Shown here: positions 36,243 to 62,000 of the stretch, one piece after another | Numbering within the stretch: the stretch's first letter is position 1 | Layout of the letters: each line of letters starts with the position of its first letter | DNA from: Apostichopus japonicus | Lineage: Eukaryota; Echinodermata; Holothuroidea; Aspidochirotida; Stichopodidae | DNA length: 64,000 nt | Reading direction: 5' to 3' | NCBI RefSeq assembly: GCF_037975245.1 | Contig: NC_092579.1 | Coordinates: 5,827,001-5,891,000, forward strand | Program-made: the position numbers and the translations under genes | Notes under the pieces: model-generated | Told to the model about the DNA's origin: nothing | Database searches by the model: none | What the model saw: the letters and a program-made list of their open reading frames with translations, nothing else

Positions 36243-36659
36243 AAAATCAAAGTATTTTCTAGTACGAATTTAAGTAAGATACCCTGTCACCTTTTTTGTT
36301 GTCAGTACTGAAAGTAGGCCTAAAGTTGGGGGGGGGGGGGTGGGAGGACCGGTGATCCAGCAAACACCACAATGATCCGGGGGTCTAACAAAACGGTCCT
36401 GATGTGTGTTCTGGAGTATTGTTTATAGTACGCTATTTGATATGTATGAACAATAGGATCGATGGAATATTACGCATTTGTTAAATATGAATAAACTTGA
36501 TGACGCGTTTTTGAACAACAAGTTTTAAACAAAATGTCATTATACGGTTAACCGCTAACAAGCTAACGTGATTCGCACATGCATGTATGATAATTTTTCG
36601 TGGAAACGATTATCGGCATGTTTGGCTTTCATTTCTTGACTGCGAAGCAATTTTTCTTT

Positions 36660-36905
36660 ATGTATGTTTGTATGTATTTTAGTTCCTCCTGCAAGGAGGA
36701 ACTCGCGAAGAAGCCATCATTGGCTTATCAAAGCCGCAAGCTGACCGAAGTCAGTCTCTTACATTCATATTTAACGTCCATGATTATGAATTGTAAATTG
36801 TCAACAACTTTGTAAATGGACGACATACATTAATCTTAGAGTGACTCGAACCGGGGACCTTATGATTGAAAGGCACCGGCGTTAACCATTGAGCTAACAC
36901 TCCTT
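36660..36905 (-). mobile_element. tRNA-headed SINE
   Basis: On the minus strand, TTAGCTCAATGGTTAAC (A box) and GGTTCGAGTCAC (B box) lie 36 nt apart in a tRNA-like head (36840-36905). The head lacks a good cloverleaf (anticodon arm weak). The body ends in a 9-bp hairpin AGTTCCTCC/GGAGGAACT and an ACAT-rich tail. Intergenic. Confidence 0.65.
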
Positions 36906-37595
36906 TTTATTGGATCGGATCGGATTTTATCGGATCATGGTATCCCTTTAAACATTGGACGTCACGATGTCAAAGACAACCGAGCCTAAAGGTTAACAGA
37001 TCACCACGGTTAACCGCTCATGAGCCACCTGAAAGATTCTTCGATAACATGAAATGATACAAGCGATAAAAGATTTAATTTAGTAATTTAAAGCCTTTCG
37101 GTTTTATTTGCTTGACATTACCTTCTCTCATTGCTTCCTTCATTTTCAATTTCAAACAATGTCCCTTTTACTATCCAGGATATATGCTTGTGGTTAGGTA
37201 AGAACATTGTCTTAACGTGTTCGCTTTGATACGGGTAGCTCCTGTAGGATGCTCCCCACCCCCTCCCCTCCCCCACACTTCTTGTCTTTCACCTCCCTTC
37301 TAGTAAATCACACATCATTGTAACATCTTGACACCCTTTGATCGGAATGGCATATAGAATGGGACCCCCCCACCCCCCCCATCAGAGTTTTAAAAAAATG
37401 TTTGATGAAAACAAATCGATAGTAGGCCTACTAATTAATTTTAATAAATAATTGTCAACACAATGAAGAATATATAATACTGAAGAAGGAGGGAACCGGG
37501 ACCTCTATAGAATCCTTCAAACAAAAGATATATTTCGTTTCGTAAAACAAAAGTTTTTTAAAATCTACTTATTCATGCTCTCTAGCACATTCGTT

Positions 37596-37740
<145 letters not shown>

Positions 37741-39511
37741 GAAAATCATTATCGAAATTTAAACAGACTTGAATAAAGCCAATAACTAATCGAAAGAATA
37801 AATGAATATCAATCAAAAAAGGAAGGTGAAGCCGAACTCAAAATAAATTCAACTAAGAAATCCCTTGGTAATATGACAAGTATTATTTTAATCAATTATC
37901 GAACAACTTGGACTGCATTTCACTTTATTATGAATATTTGGAGATCGTATTTAATTTCATTTCATTTGAAGCGGTCTTCGTTTTACTTTCATGTTCAAAA
38001 TGAGGATTTATCAAATACCTAATAATAGACCTCTACCTCAAGTTCTGCAAACATGTACTTCTATATCGTGATTAGCATTCGCTATAACAAAGACTTAAAT
38101 AATACAAAAGATCTCCTAAATATTGTCTTTAACACCATGTCTATAGTCCAAGCTAGCGTTCCTGTATTCTGAGCATCGATTCTGAGGGGTGGGATGGATG
38201 GGGGGTGGGGTGAGCTCTGATGACTCGTTGCTTGGTCCTCATGGAAGATCCTGGGTCGTGGGCTTTTGCGGACCACAGCTCTATGATATAATATGATACT
38301 AGACATGTTTTACACGAAATAAGGTTTCGAAGAAAAGGCAAACATTGTTTATTTGTACCATGTAGTGGCTCTGTTTTAATTGCTTCTTGGTTCAGCTGAT
38401 TATCATGTATTGCCTACCCGTGTAAAGCTTTATGAAAATTCTCCCTGTACCTACATATACCTATCAGAATAAAATTATGTAAGAAGAGAATGAATGCGTA
38501 GGAAGTCTCAATTCTAGATTGTAACTTTTTACTCCTATATACAAAGGGATGGCACAAGGGTTAGGCACAGTATAAATCTTGAGATGTTGATTTTAGACCA
38601 TTAAGAACAATAAACTATAAGTCCAGGATAAAGGGCATCAACCACCACTTTTGCTATGGTTGAGGGGGAGGGGCTTAGATGTTATATCGCCCTGGAACAG
38701 GGGTATTAGAGGGGGTAAAATGATGGGTACCTTGGAATTTCAGGCGTATTGCGTAATCAATGGCGGCTTACTTTGCATTGTGGTGAGGCTTTAGGAGCCA
38801 ATTTTCAAAGCGAGTGTATTCAGTCAAACAGGAAGCTGTTAACTTAAAACTCGAATATTAGAGAGTTTTTAGGTTACTGAATAATTTAAAATTGTCTATG
38901 ATCCCTGTCTTTGTTATTCCTTTATGATATCATTTAATCAACAGAGGCTCATTAATCAAAGCGGCTGGACTATCTAGTTTAGCATACACCGCATTAAGCC
39001 ACCTTCTCATTAGCATCACAACTCAATGATAGGAAAACATAGGAACTCGGCAGCCTCTAATGACATGTTTACAATTCATTGCAATTTGTACAGGGAAAAA
39101 ATGCTGTTGGAATTCATCTTTTCAGAAGTCGGTTGCTTATATGAAGATCAAAATAATATTTTGACAGCGTTATTAAAACTTAAAGTTAAAATAGAAAGAA
39201 AAGGGATTGATGAGCATAACCAATTATGCCTGGACTAAGGTGCAAATATCATCCTCAAGTTTATGTTAACGGATCAATTCGGTAAATGCCACAAAAGGTT
39301 ATAAGTAGATTACAGACAGTAAAAATGTTGTAACTTGCATCTACAAACTGACGATTAAACTAATTAAGAGTCGGTTATACGGATTGTAAGCATTTTGTTT
39401 ACATCTTTGTTTCATTTCATTGTTACATTTAAAGCAAAGTGTATTTTTACATTTTCTCATCTGGTTTGATGACATTATCTGTTACCCATCTCTTCCGGCA
39501 ATTTAAGTCTA

Positions 39512-52266
<12,755 letters not shown>

Positions 52267-53818
52267 GGAAAAAGACAGTCCCCAAAGGTAGCCTTTATCT
52301 GGTAGTAATATTTGTTTTTAAAAAGGCAACGTCATGTTTTTTCATTTATTCATTCAAAACAGCATTTAATGTAAACATTTTTTTAATTTTATTTAGCTCA
52401 GTGATTTTATGCACACGGCTCGGATGTAATTAATTCCTACGCAATGACTTTTTGTGTGTGTGTTAGGTTGAAACGGAGGGGGTGGGGAGGAGTAAGGGGA
52501 AGGGTGGAGTGAGGGGGAGAGGAGTAGTAAGGGGTAGATTATTAGATATGGCTCACGTTTACGTTGGATAATAGGTCATTAGCGTAAATATAGACAAGGC
52601 CAGACATTACAATAGAACTACTAACACTCGGATTACCCTTTCAATTGCTGAACATTGCCCCATAATTTCTTTTATAGAAAGCAAGTTTAGAATATGTTTA
52701 GAAGGGTTTTATAAAATTATGGTGGTATTGCTTCAGTATATGTAAAGAGTTAGTTACGTTTTACACAACAAAAGGGTTTGATGTTCTTGCCAGGAATAGC
52801 GATAGGTTTTTTTTTTCTTCTTCCAGGTGGGAGGAGAGTAGATGAATTCTTCAGTTGGCCAAACGTCAGTTTGCGGTAGGACTTTTCCCGTATAAGCCTC
52901 TCAAATTCACATACTTTTAGTCCAATCACACATAATATGTCGTTTAGATAGTAAGAAAGTGCAAAGCGGACTTCCCGCATTTTGAAGGTAACTTTTTTTT
53001 AGTTTATCAACTATGACGGGTGACATTTTGTTGTTGGAAATGACAATAGTAAAAAGTATAGTTAAATATTTCAACTGACCTAGATGCACTCAACACCAAA
53101 CTATCTTCGTTCTAACTGGAGCGCTATAAACCTCTTCTGAACATTGTTGATAGTTCGGATCGTTCCAACTGAGAACAGCTCCACACACCTCCGTTCAACG
53201 TGTCTCTGTTGTTCCAATGTGGATGGCAAACTGTCCCACCTCTGTAGTTGAGGAGAATTTTGTTCATGAAACTTGACTCACTGTGACGTCACACAGTCTG
53301 TGCGTCTTCATTTCGGGTGTGCGCATGTAACCATTACAGCATAACTTTGTGTATTTTCAAATTTAATCTCCAGCTAACGCAAACTGCTGGTTGTGTGCTC
53401 ATAAAACAGACGGACAAAAAAAAAATGAAAAAGAACAAAAAAAGGCAGATTCATACCACATTTGATAACAAAGTATTGCAAAAGGAATATTGACAGTTTT
53501 AAATGTTATTTACCAACCACCAACTACCGAAGAAGGTGAGTGCTATGGGGCTAACAATTCACAACATTTGACAAGTACAACGATATAAATATACCAAAAC
53601 AGTGCGTTATCTGTATAGCGAAATCAAGTTTATGCTGTGCGTGTTACTATGTCACACGAAATTTCGAGCTAGCAACAGCCGCGAAACTTGGTATCAATGT
53701 CAAGACTGCGTGACTCACCCTTTGTAATCCAGAGCGTATTTTCAGCTTGCATTATGACGTCCAACACCAGTGATATAATTTACTATCATAGATACATGGC
53801 TCAAATACTTCTTTAAAG

Positions 53819-53977
53819 CGCATTTACACGACACGATTTTCCTCACGATTTGTCGTGTACGACAGTCGTGCGCGACAAAATCGTGGCGTGCGAATGGACT
53901 TTCCGCAGAAACTGAATCGTGAGCAACTTGACGCGCAAAGTAGAGCAAGACGCCCGGAATCTCAGCGTGTAAATGAG
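53819..53977. repeat. small element with CATTTACACG inverted ends
   Basis: CATTTACACG at 53821 and CGTGTAAATG at 53966 are exact inverted repeats around CG-rich GTCGTG/CACGAC motifs. About 157 bp, no coding. Confidence 0.5.
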
Positions 53978-56900
53978 TTGTCTTGAGTCGCGCACAATTT
54001 ATCACGCAGCGTTAGAATGTTGTTCCATTTGAATTTTGTTTATTTACGTCATGCATGACACGAAAGTCGATAATATGTGTGGCATGGAGGCAGTATCATC
54101 GTCGCTATCTGATGAAAAGACAAAGGTGACGGCACAGAAAGAAGAGGGTCGTATGGACAAGGCCCTGGCTCATTCGGAAAAAGACTCAAGGAGCCTTTTC
54201 AAACTTGATAAAGGAATTGACAACAGAAGACTGCAACAAATTGCGTAATTTTTTACTGCTGACAGTATTTAAATACTGCAATGATGTCGAATGGGGTGCC
54301 CTTGTCTACCTCGGTTTTTGAGAAAGTGGTCAGATGCTGGGGTATACACTCTCGTCCGTCGGATGGGGGTGTTAAATAGCGGTCCCGGGAGCTGGAGTAG
54401 GAGCGAATAACACCCCTGCCTCGTTATCCTCTGAACGCTTATCGTAATGCGAAGGCTTGAAATAAGCCGGTGTTCATCCACGATCTAACACGGATAGGGG
54501 CTCAACTAAGCTACTGCACGACTTCCTGATCCTTGGGTCTCTAAACTAAACTCAACTGCGGGGTTTTTCCACGCTGTTATCAAAGATACGGCCGGCAATT
54601 TTCAAACAAGACACCGTAATGAGGCGGTTGATATCTTCTGCTTTTGACAATAGACCTAGCTATGACAATATCTACGTGAGGAAAGAAAGACCCCAAGCAG
54701 GGAAAGTCATTGTTTGTATTTCTATCAAGTGTCCTAGGCTACCCAATAAAAGGAATAATATCCCTGCATCCGCGCCTGAGACATGGGTATTGTTGCCCCA
54801 ACCAAACCCTTTGACAAGTAAGTCCATATATGAAAATTTGATACAATGTTCTCGTTTAGGGGCCTTGCTTACATAAGTCAATACCAAGTTTATTTTAGCA
54901 TGTTTAGGATGGGTGCCATTTTTGTCTTACGAACCAAGTTCATGCTGCCTTTGGGCTAATATATATAAGAATGTAGGATGGTATACGCTAACTTCGCGTT
55001 GCTAAGGGCCTTTTTCTTTCTCCAAAATTAATGATGAAGCTGATCGTTCTTTTTTCCTGAGGATTATTTAATATTACACTGTCCTGCCAATAGTTTGACT
55101 AAATGAAGTAAACTTACTACCGTAAAGATGTTCATAAACGTCAATAAATTCCCTAAGTTTCACATATACGCTTAATGATTTGTAAACGTTTAGTCAGTGT
55201 ACCTCTATAAACGTGTCACAATATTTTGTATGTCTTCCCAACTCTGACCCATTCATGATGAGCTCTGAGGCTACCTAAAATCTTCTAGTTTTAGTCTTAC
55301 CTGCTTACTACGACAAACCTGTGCTACCGGCTGTCAATATCACTCGGTCACCATAATATTGTTTTATCAGTTAACGCTGGTAAAGGCGAGTATTCATTTA
55401 AAACTGATGTGTGATATACTTTCTTAACATCATCAGTGTTACACTTACGAACAGTTCCTACTGACAAGGAGTTACAAACACAAGATACTAAACACACAAA
55501 TCCTATGCGTAACGATAAACTGAATTAACCAGACTACTCTAATAGTTCCGACCATATTTTTGGCAAACATTTGAACAGAATGTTGATGACGTTTTACTGC
55601 AAAAACTGGTCAAAATCTGCATATTGAACCATCTTAACAAGGTATACTTATCAGTAAAACATCCGGACAGCTGTAACTGTAAATGATTCAATATAAGTAA
55701 CCGTGCATGATGTTAGCATTTGTCGGTTCTAACTGGTTCATTCTTCCCACCATCTTTAACAGTTTTGACTGTTAAAGCCAATGAAAGACGAAGAGAGGGT
55801 CTCGTAAGGAAAACGTACGACTCTAAATCAGGGACCCCTAGGGTTCCCTAACTGGGGTGCATGAACCCCCAGGGGTGCGTGGGTCCATCCCAAGGGGTTC
55901 GTGAGACGTTTCTGAAAGTCAAACTAGAGTACTTTTTGTTGAACTAAAATCTGATATATCATATAATTTAGTAATGTTCAAAAGTCGTATCTATCGACAA
56001 ACTCTTTTCGCGTTCCATACGCATATGTTGACTTAGTAGTACCGTACCGTGCATGTGATAAATAACTGAATTATACAGGCCGAATGACTTTGGTGAAGTT
56101 GTTGTACGCATGACAGTACCTCGTGAAGATAAAGGGCTGATCTGATCTTGAAGTTTCCAAATAAATATTTGTTTATCTCTTGTTTTTTTCCATTACAATA
56201 TTACATTATGAACTTGATCTTTTACGAAGCACTGTTATGAGTATTATAATAATGACTCAGATCGTGTCTCGAAAAGTTGTGGGTTCGTGGACAACTCTGA
56301 CATCCACAGGGGGTTCGTAGGGGATAAAGTTAAGGAAACCCTGCTCTAAATTAACAATGAATGCTGACTAAAGAAAAATTTAAAGGAATTCAATGTAAAT
56401 TGGAAAGAAGTCTTTTATTTTGACCAGACATTCATATAATGTCACCACAAATCAGAAACACACAGAAAAGAAAAGAAAAGAAAAAATTACAAGTCCAGCT
56501 TGAGTAACACTTCTCCAAATTACTAAAAGTTAATAACAAAAACAGAAATTTTATAGTGTATTTCGGTTGAATCAACAAGAATATCTGGTACAAACGTCTT
56601 TCCTAATTTTGAACCAAACTTCAGGATGCTGTATCTTTTCCTAAATAAAAGTTTTTTAACAAGATTATCAATATCCAACTAAATTAGGGTTCTCCAAACT
56701 AGAATCATAACACAAAAGTTATAAATATAATTTCCAAACATAAAATCTATAAAAAAAAATCTTAAAATTCTGTACTTTTCTGAGAAAATGAGGCATGGGT
56801 AATAATATGAAATATAGATAATTGTACTCATTACTTAGTTCAAGGCATATTATTAATAATGACTCCATTATAAGCAATCTCCATAAAAAAAGAACAGAAA

Positions 56901-58149
56901 AATAATAATAATCAAAGAAATGAAACATGAAAAAGACAAGGTAGTCTAGAAACCGAATTGTTCTTTGATCCAGTGGGTAGAAGGTGGTTTGAAAGAGGTA
57001 AAACCAAAACCAATAAATCGATGGTAATTAAAAAAAAACAAACAGGTTGTTGGAGATTGAGAGAATGCATAACACGTTTGGAAACTGTGAAAGATTGTTT
57101 GTTTGGTGTAAACAGGGACGGGCAGGGGGGGGGGGACTGGCCTACTGTGGTAGGTACAAATTCACAACATAATACCTGCACTCTTCCGTAAAATTAGCAT
57201 ATCATTTGATACAACTCAACAAAACTCACAATTCAAGAGCAACACATAACTCTGTTAAATTATTCCTTCCTCCACTACCATTTCAAATTTCTCTGCTTAA
57301 ATTCTTCTTCTTTTTATTCTAAAAAAAACCCTCCTTTTTCAACATGAAATGCCTTAGCACTGGTTTATCATAATAGACTCTGCATGTATACAAAATATGA
57401 AAGACCACAGCTTAATATCAAAAAAACAAAAAGCAAAACGAACATTTTAAACTATCTAAGGTTAAATTTATCTCATTGAAAGACGGGTTGTAAAGGCTTC
57501 ACTGGAATAAATTGCCAATTCGCTGAGAAATTTTTTTTGGCATACAAAGCTTTTAACAACATTTCTATAAAGACTATTCTTAAGACAACAACAAAAATAA
57601 TAATAATAATAATAATTTCAGTGGTAAAAGGGGAAAGAATTCATAGCATCTAGCTAATTGTACAAAATTTAAACTGGTCACAATTGTTTTTCACGTTTTT
57701 AAAGTGTTACTTCCTATATAAAATACTAACTGTTTACAGCAAACAGTGGCCATGAGTCAGACAAACATCAGAAAGAATAAACTATTCATTGGAGCTTAAA
57801 CATTTTCATTTCATAATGAAGATAACAAATTATACACAAAGCCTGTATCTTTACATGTAAAAATGATTTAAAATTAACTTGCCAAAAAGTGACATTTTTC
57901 TCTAAAATGTTCATATTACAACCATTTTCACAATTACCAATAAATGGATCTTGATTCAATCAACGACTAAATAAAAAATGTCAAAATCATACACGTTATA
58001 AATCATGTTTCTAGCCTTCCAGTCAAGAAATGAATATTCATATTTCTTTATAATCAGTCATTTACATCTTAAAATTAATACAATATCAATCACGTATACT
58101 ATCCTTCTAGGGAGAATGGTTCCTGCCCACCTCATCAATATTCAACATA

Positions 58150-58570
58150 TCTTTCTCTCATCCAGCCAGTTGGGACAATTTCCTGCTTCTAATACCTCTC
58201 TAAACTGTACTCCAATATCATTCTCTCAAAGCACTGGTATTGACAGTACAAACAGTTCCTAACCATGATCTGATAGAAACATGATATTCACACTGCTCGT
58301 ACTGACAATACGAGTGCTCTGAAGCAGGACATGACACTAGAAAAACTTGCCCCAACTGGGTGTCTCATCATCCTAGTTGGGACAATTTTTACCCCATATG
58401 GCAATTTCCAAGTCTCACTTCAAATGCACTTGTATCAGCAATACAACAGTACAAAATTAAGGCTTTGAACTGTTCATAGCTGTCACTATGGTAACTTTCA
58501 ATAGTGATTATATTGTACAATATAAGGTGGTATTAGCCACAAGGAAAATTGTCCCAACTGGGCTGAGAAA
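58150..58570. repeat. dispersed repeat related to 49.75-50.0 kb
   Basis: Three (A)ATTGTCCCAACTGG-type motifs (58163-58176 in reverse sense, about 58376, about 58548) with ACTGACAATACGAGTGCT between. Shares these with 49790-49995. Lies downstream of the EGF gene, possibly in its 3' UTR. Confidence 0.45.
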
Positions 58571-58819
58571 CAAACCCGATTACATGGATTAAACAATCGG
58601 ATGATGAGTCCATGATTGGTCAATTACTATTGAAGGTATAGAGAGGATGACAGTTACTCTTACTAGGTGATTTTAATACTTTTTTTGAGATGATAACTTC
58701 AAAGTTAGGCTTTTTTTAGCCTTTGAAGAAGATCCTGCTAGGATCGTAAAGTCAGGCCAACTTACTTTTACACATTCTATTACACAGGCTCTCTAGTGGA
58801 TAAGCAGTTTGCTAACAGT

Positions 58820-58830
58820 TTTATTTTATT
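58820..58830 (-). promoter_or_regulatory. possible overlapping poly(A) signals of EGF gene
   Basis: Two overlapping AATAAA hexamers about 52 nt after the stop codon. A longer 3' UTR is also possible. Confidence 0.35.
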
Positions 58831-58881
58831 TTGAACTTCAAAGGGGACAAAATTGTCTCAATTGGCTGTCCTTGGGGCTCT

Positions 58882-59024
58882 TCATTCATCCTTATCGTCC
58901 TTGCACCTGAGGTGGCAGAAGATGAGAGATATGACCAAGGCCAGCAGAGCTAATGCTATTATGACAATGATCAGAATCCAGTGCCAGTCTGGGGTACCCA
59001 TGATAGCCTCTCGAGGAGGTAACT
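58882..59024 (-). CDS. EGF gene last exon, transmembrane anchor
   Basis: Acceptor CCTTTTTCAG|, phase 1; stop TGA at 58882-58884. Short juxtamembrane stretch, one helix and a Cys/Lys/Asp tail. Confidence 0.87.
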
Positions 59025-62000
59025 CTGAAAAAGGATAAAGAAAAAAACAATAACACAAAAGTTGAAGATTGGACTCTAAAATCACATTTCACAAAATATA
59101 CAGAAAAGTGACTTAAATTTACAGCATCCTAGTTTTATAAGTTTCAAAGATTTTTTTTTCTTCAAATATAGCAAGAATCTTTAAGTCTTGAGTCAATAGA
59201 AAACTCTGCATTTTCTTTACAAGAAATAAGATAGATTTGGTACAACAAAATCATTGGCATTAAATTTGAGCGCCTGACTGAGGGCTACTTGAGATGAAAT
59301 CATTTTGTTGAATGAAAAAAATAAAAGACCCTGGATTGGTTCCACTAGCACTCCAATCATGCAATTCAAATTTCCATCGTAAAATCGAAACCTTCTTTTG
59401 TTTACAGAAGTTGTCGGTTGTACTTCGCATTTCGCAAAATTCTTCGACAATTTCATTTTTTTTTCAATCAGCAAATATTAAGCGAACATACTTTGTGATA
59501 ATTTTGGACCGCCTTGTCCATTCCTTTATACCAAAGAAATATCTTGAGGTGCAAACCAAACGGCGACTGAGCATAATAATAATAATAATTATAGCATTAT
59601 AAACATAACTCTGTCTGGTCCGGTCACTTTAAAACTTACAAGAAGAAAAGACAGACTGCGATGAAAAAAAAAACACAGATTAGAATGACTTGCCAAATGT
59701 GTACTGGGGAGGGGATGGGGGTGGGTAGTGTGGGTGGGGGAAGATGGCCATGGCTGCAGTAATTGTTACATATATATTAATACCTTCTGTGCAGTCATCT
59801 CCAGTGAATTCATTCGGACAATCACATTTATAACTGTTGAGCTGGTTCATGCAGACACCTCCATTGCCGCAGGGATTGGAAGCACACTCATCAACATCTG
59901 CAAAATCCACGGGTAAATTACAATTAGTTTCACTCAAATGAGAACAATTTCATGACACTCCGATTGTATTTGCTCACATGTGAACGAACCAATACCGCAG
60001 AGTGTCAAATTATACTTACCGATATATCGATATAATTTAATATAACATAATATTTATAAATCAATATCAATTTATACATGGGGGAACAGGGAAATATAAT
60101 AAAAATGTTATTGATCAAAGCTTTGTGACTTACCTTACTTTGTGAGATTTGCACCCAAAAAAAAAATATATATAAATCAAATTTGTTTATAATTTACTCA
60201 ATCAGGTCTCCTTTATCTATGTATTATGTAGACCATTGCAATATTTATGTGATAATTTTTTGTTTTTAAAGTTACTTTTGAAATTATCTTTTCATAATTT
60301 TTTACTTTTTTTTTTTTTTTACATTGATACTGAAATTAGCTCAGTACATGGAATATAACGAATCAAAACTCCCACTTTATTGCTTGCAGTCATCTTTTGA
60401 AAATGTGATCAAAATGTTGAACCTTTTTGAGGTATAATGATGTAGAGCAGTTCTCTCACTCACCTTGTTCACAGAATCTGCCAGTATATCCACTCGGACA
60501 ATTGCAGGTGTACCCCTTGGAGGGAGAGGGGAGAGGAATACAGGAGGAATTACCAAAACACTTGTGATTCGAACATTCACCAATTTCTGAGAAAGCAAAA
60601 AAAGGAGATTGGAGAGAGATCATAGAACATTCTCGTAACATAAGCTTATTAAAATGAATAACGACGTTGTGTTTGATACGTCCAATCATGTGTTATTATG
60701 TATTTAAATCAAAAAATTTGTTATTAACTATAAACAGAACTGAAGGTTGAATAATGACCAATATGCTGCTAGTTTTAGAAGAATAACACATTTTCATTAC
60801 ACCTTTTATCAAAGAACTAACAAGTTGCACTTGTGATTTCGAACATTGACCAATTTCTGAGAAAACAAAGAAGGAGGTTTTAAAATGTTTAAAGATTTAG
60901 ATCTATAACTAATTGAATAATTATGTGAAATATTTTGTGCTGACTATAAACAGTTTTTTGAAATTTCAATTTTTTTTATTCAAAACCTAGACACAATCAT
61001 ATATGGCTCCACACAAATCTCTTTTTGCCAGTTACAGCTTCAAATTTCTGTAGTTTTCAGAAGCCAATAAAGTTGGTCCACTCTAAGCTGAATCAGACCT
61101 TTGAATACTCAAACAATTCAAGACACCTCCACTGTGATCTATGTCCATTCAGAGAACTGGTAGACCTAACATATATACTTTGATCAAAGAAAAGACAATT
61201 ATCTACTTTGAAAATATATAGTTAGAAGAAGAAAATAAAATGGTTTGCAAAACTCGACTGAGATATATGTCATACCGGCCTCCTGGCAACTTACTGTTTT
61301 CACAAAAGTCTCCCGCGAAACCCGAAGGACAGGAACATAGGATGACGCCATTCTCCCGTAGGCACGTAGCGCCGTTCTCGCAGGGATTAAGCTCACATTC
61401 GACTAAGGGGTACGAAACTATTGAACGAAGAAGAAAAAGAAAATAAGGAGCAGTCAGCAATCTGTAAAACAGATTTAGTTTTTCTCCTCTAGTTTAAGTT
61501 CAACTATAATTGGACTACTTCCGCATACTCCAACATAGAGCTCACATCTCTGCAGGAGTTTACAACAACCAGCTATTGACTGACATTACATCCCCCACCC
61601 CCACCCCAGAAATCATCCCCCACCCCCCCCCCCCACACCTGTAATCGAACCCAAAAATCACAATAAAATGTTGACAACTTCATTAACAAACAAATGAATT
61701 AATCAATTGCATAATTGCAAACAATATCAATTTTTACCTCCTGTATGTAGCACATGCAAGATAGATATGTTTTGTTCACCTAGGCATGAAACAAAAAAGC
61801 CTGAAATATGTAGTAGAAGTTGTTGAATTACCCTGTTTGCACAGCGGCCCTTCCCAACCTGGTAGACACAGACATGTGAAGTCCCCGTTATCGGTCTCCA
61901 CGCAGGTCGCCCCTCTTCCACATGGCAGGCTGTAACAACCGGTATCTATTAATTAAATGAGGTAAGAGAGAAAAGAATGAAATGCTTGATTCCATGAAGA

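Larger units (their letters stand above)
52267..58881. other. intergenic between DUF4239-like and EGF genes
   Basis: Contains a small CATTTACACG element, an unrecognised 70-codon frame (54036-54248, +, polar and Lys/Asp-rich) followed by GC-richer sequence to about 54880 that looks like an old repeat, and the CCCAACTGG repeat. The left part should contain the DUF4239-like promoter. Confidence 0.45.

Noticed and set aside
36840-36905. Functional tRNA gene
   Set aside because: A and B boxes are good, but the D and anticodon arms do not pair well and a SINE-like body follows.
54036-54876. Two plus-strand open frames with polar composition
   Set aside because: No recognisable domain; probably an old repeat. 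Not enough to call a gene.
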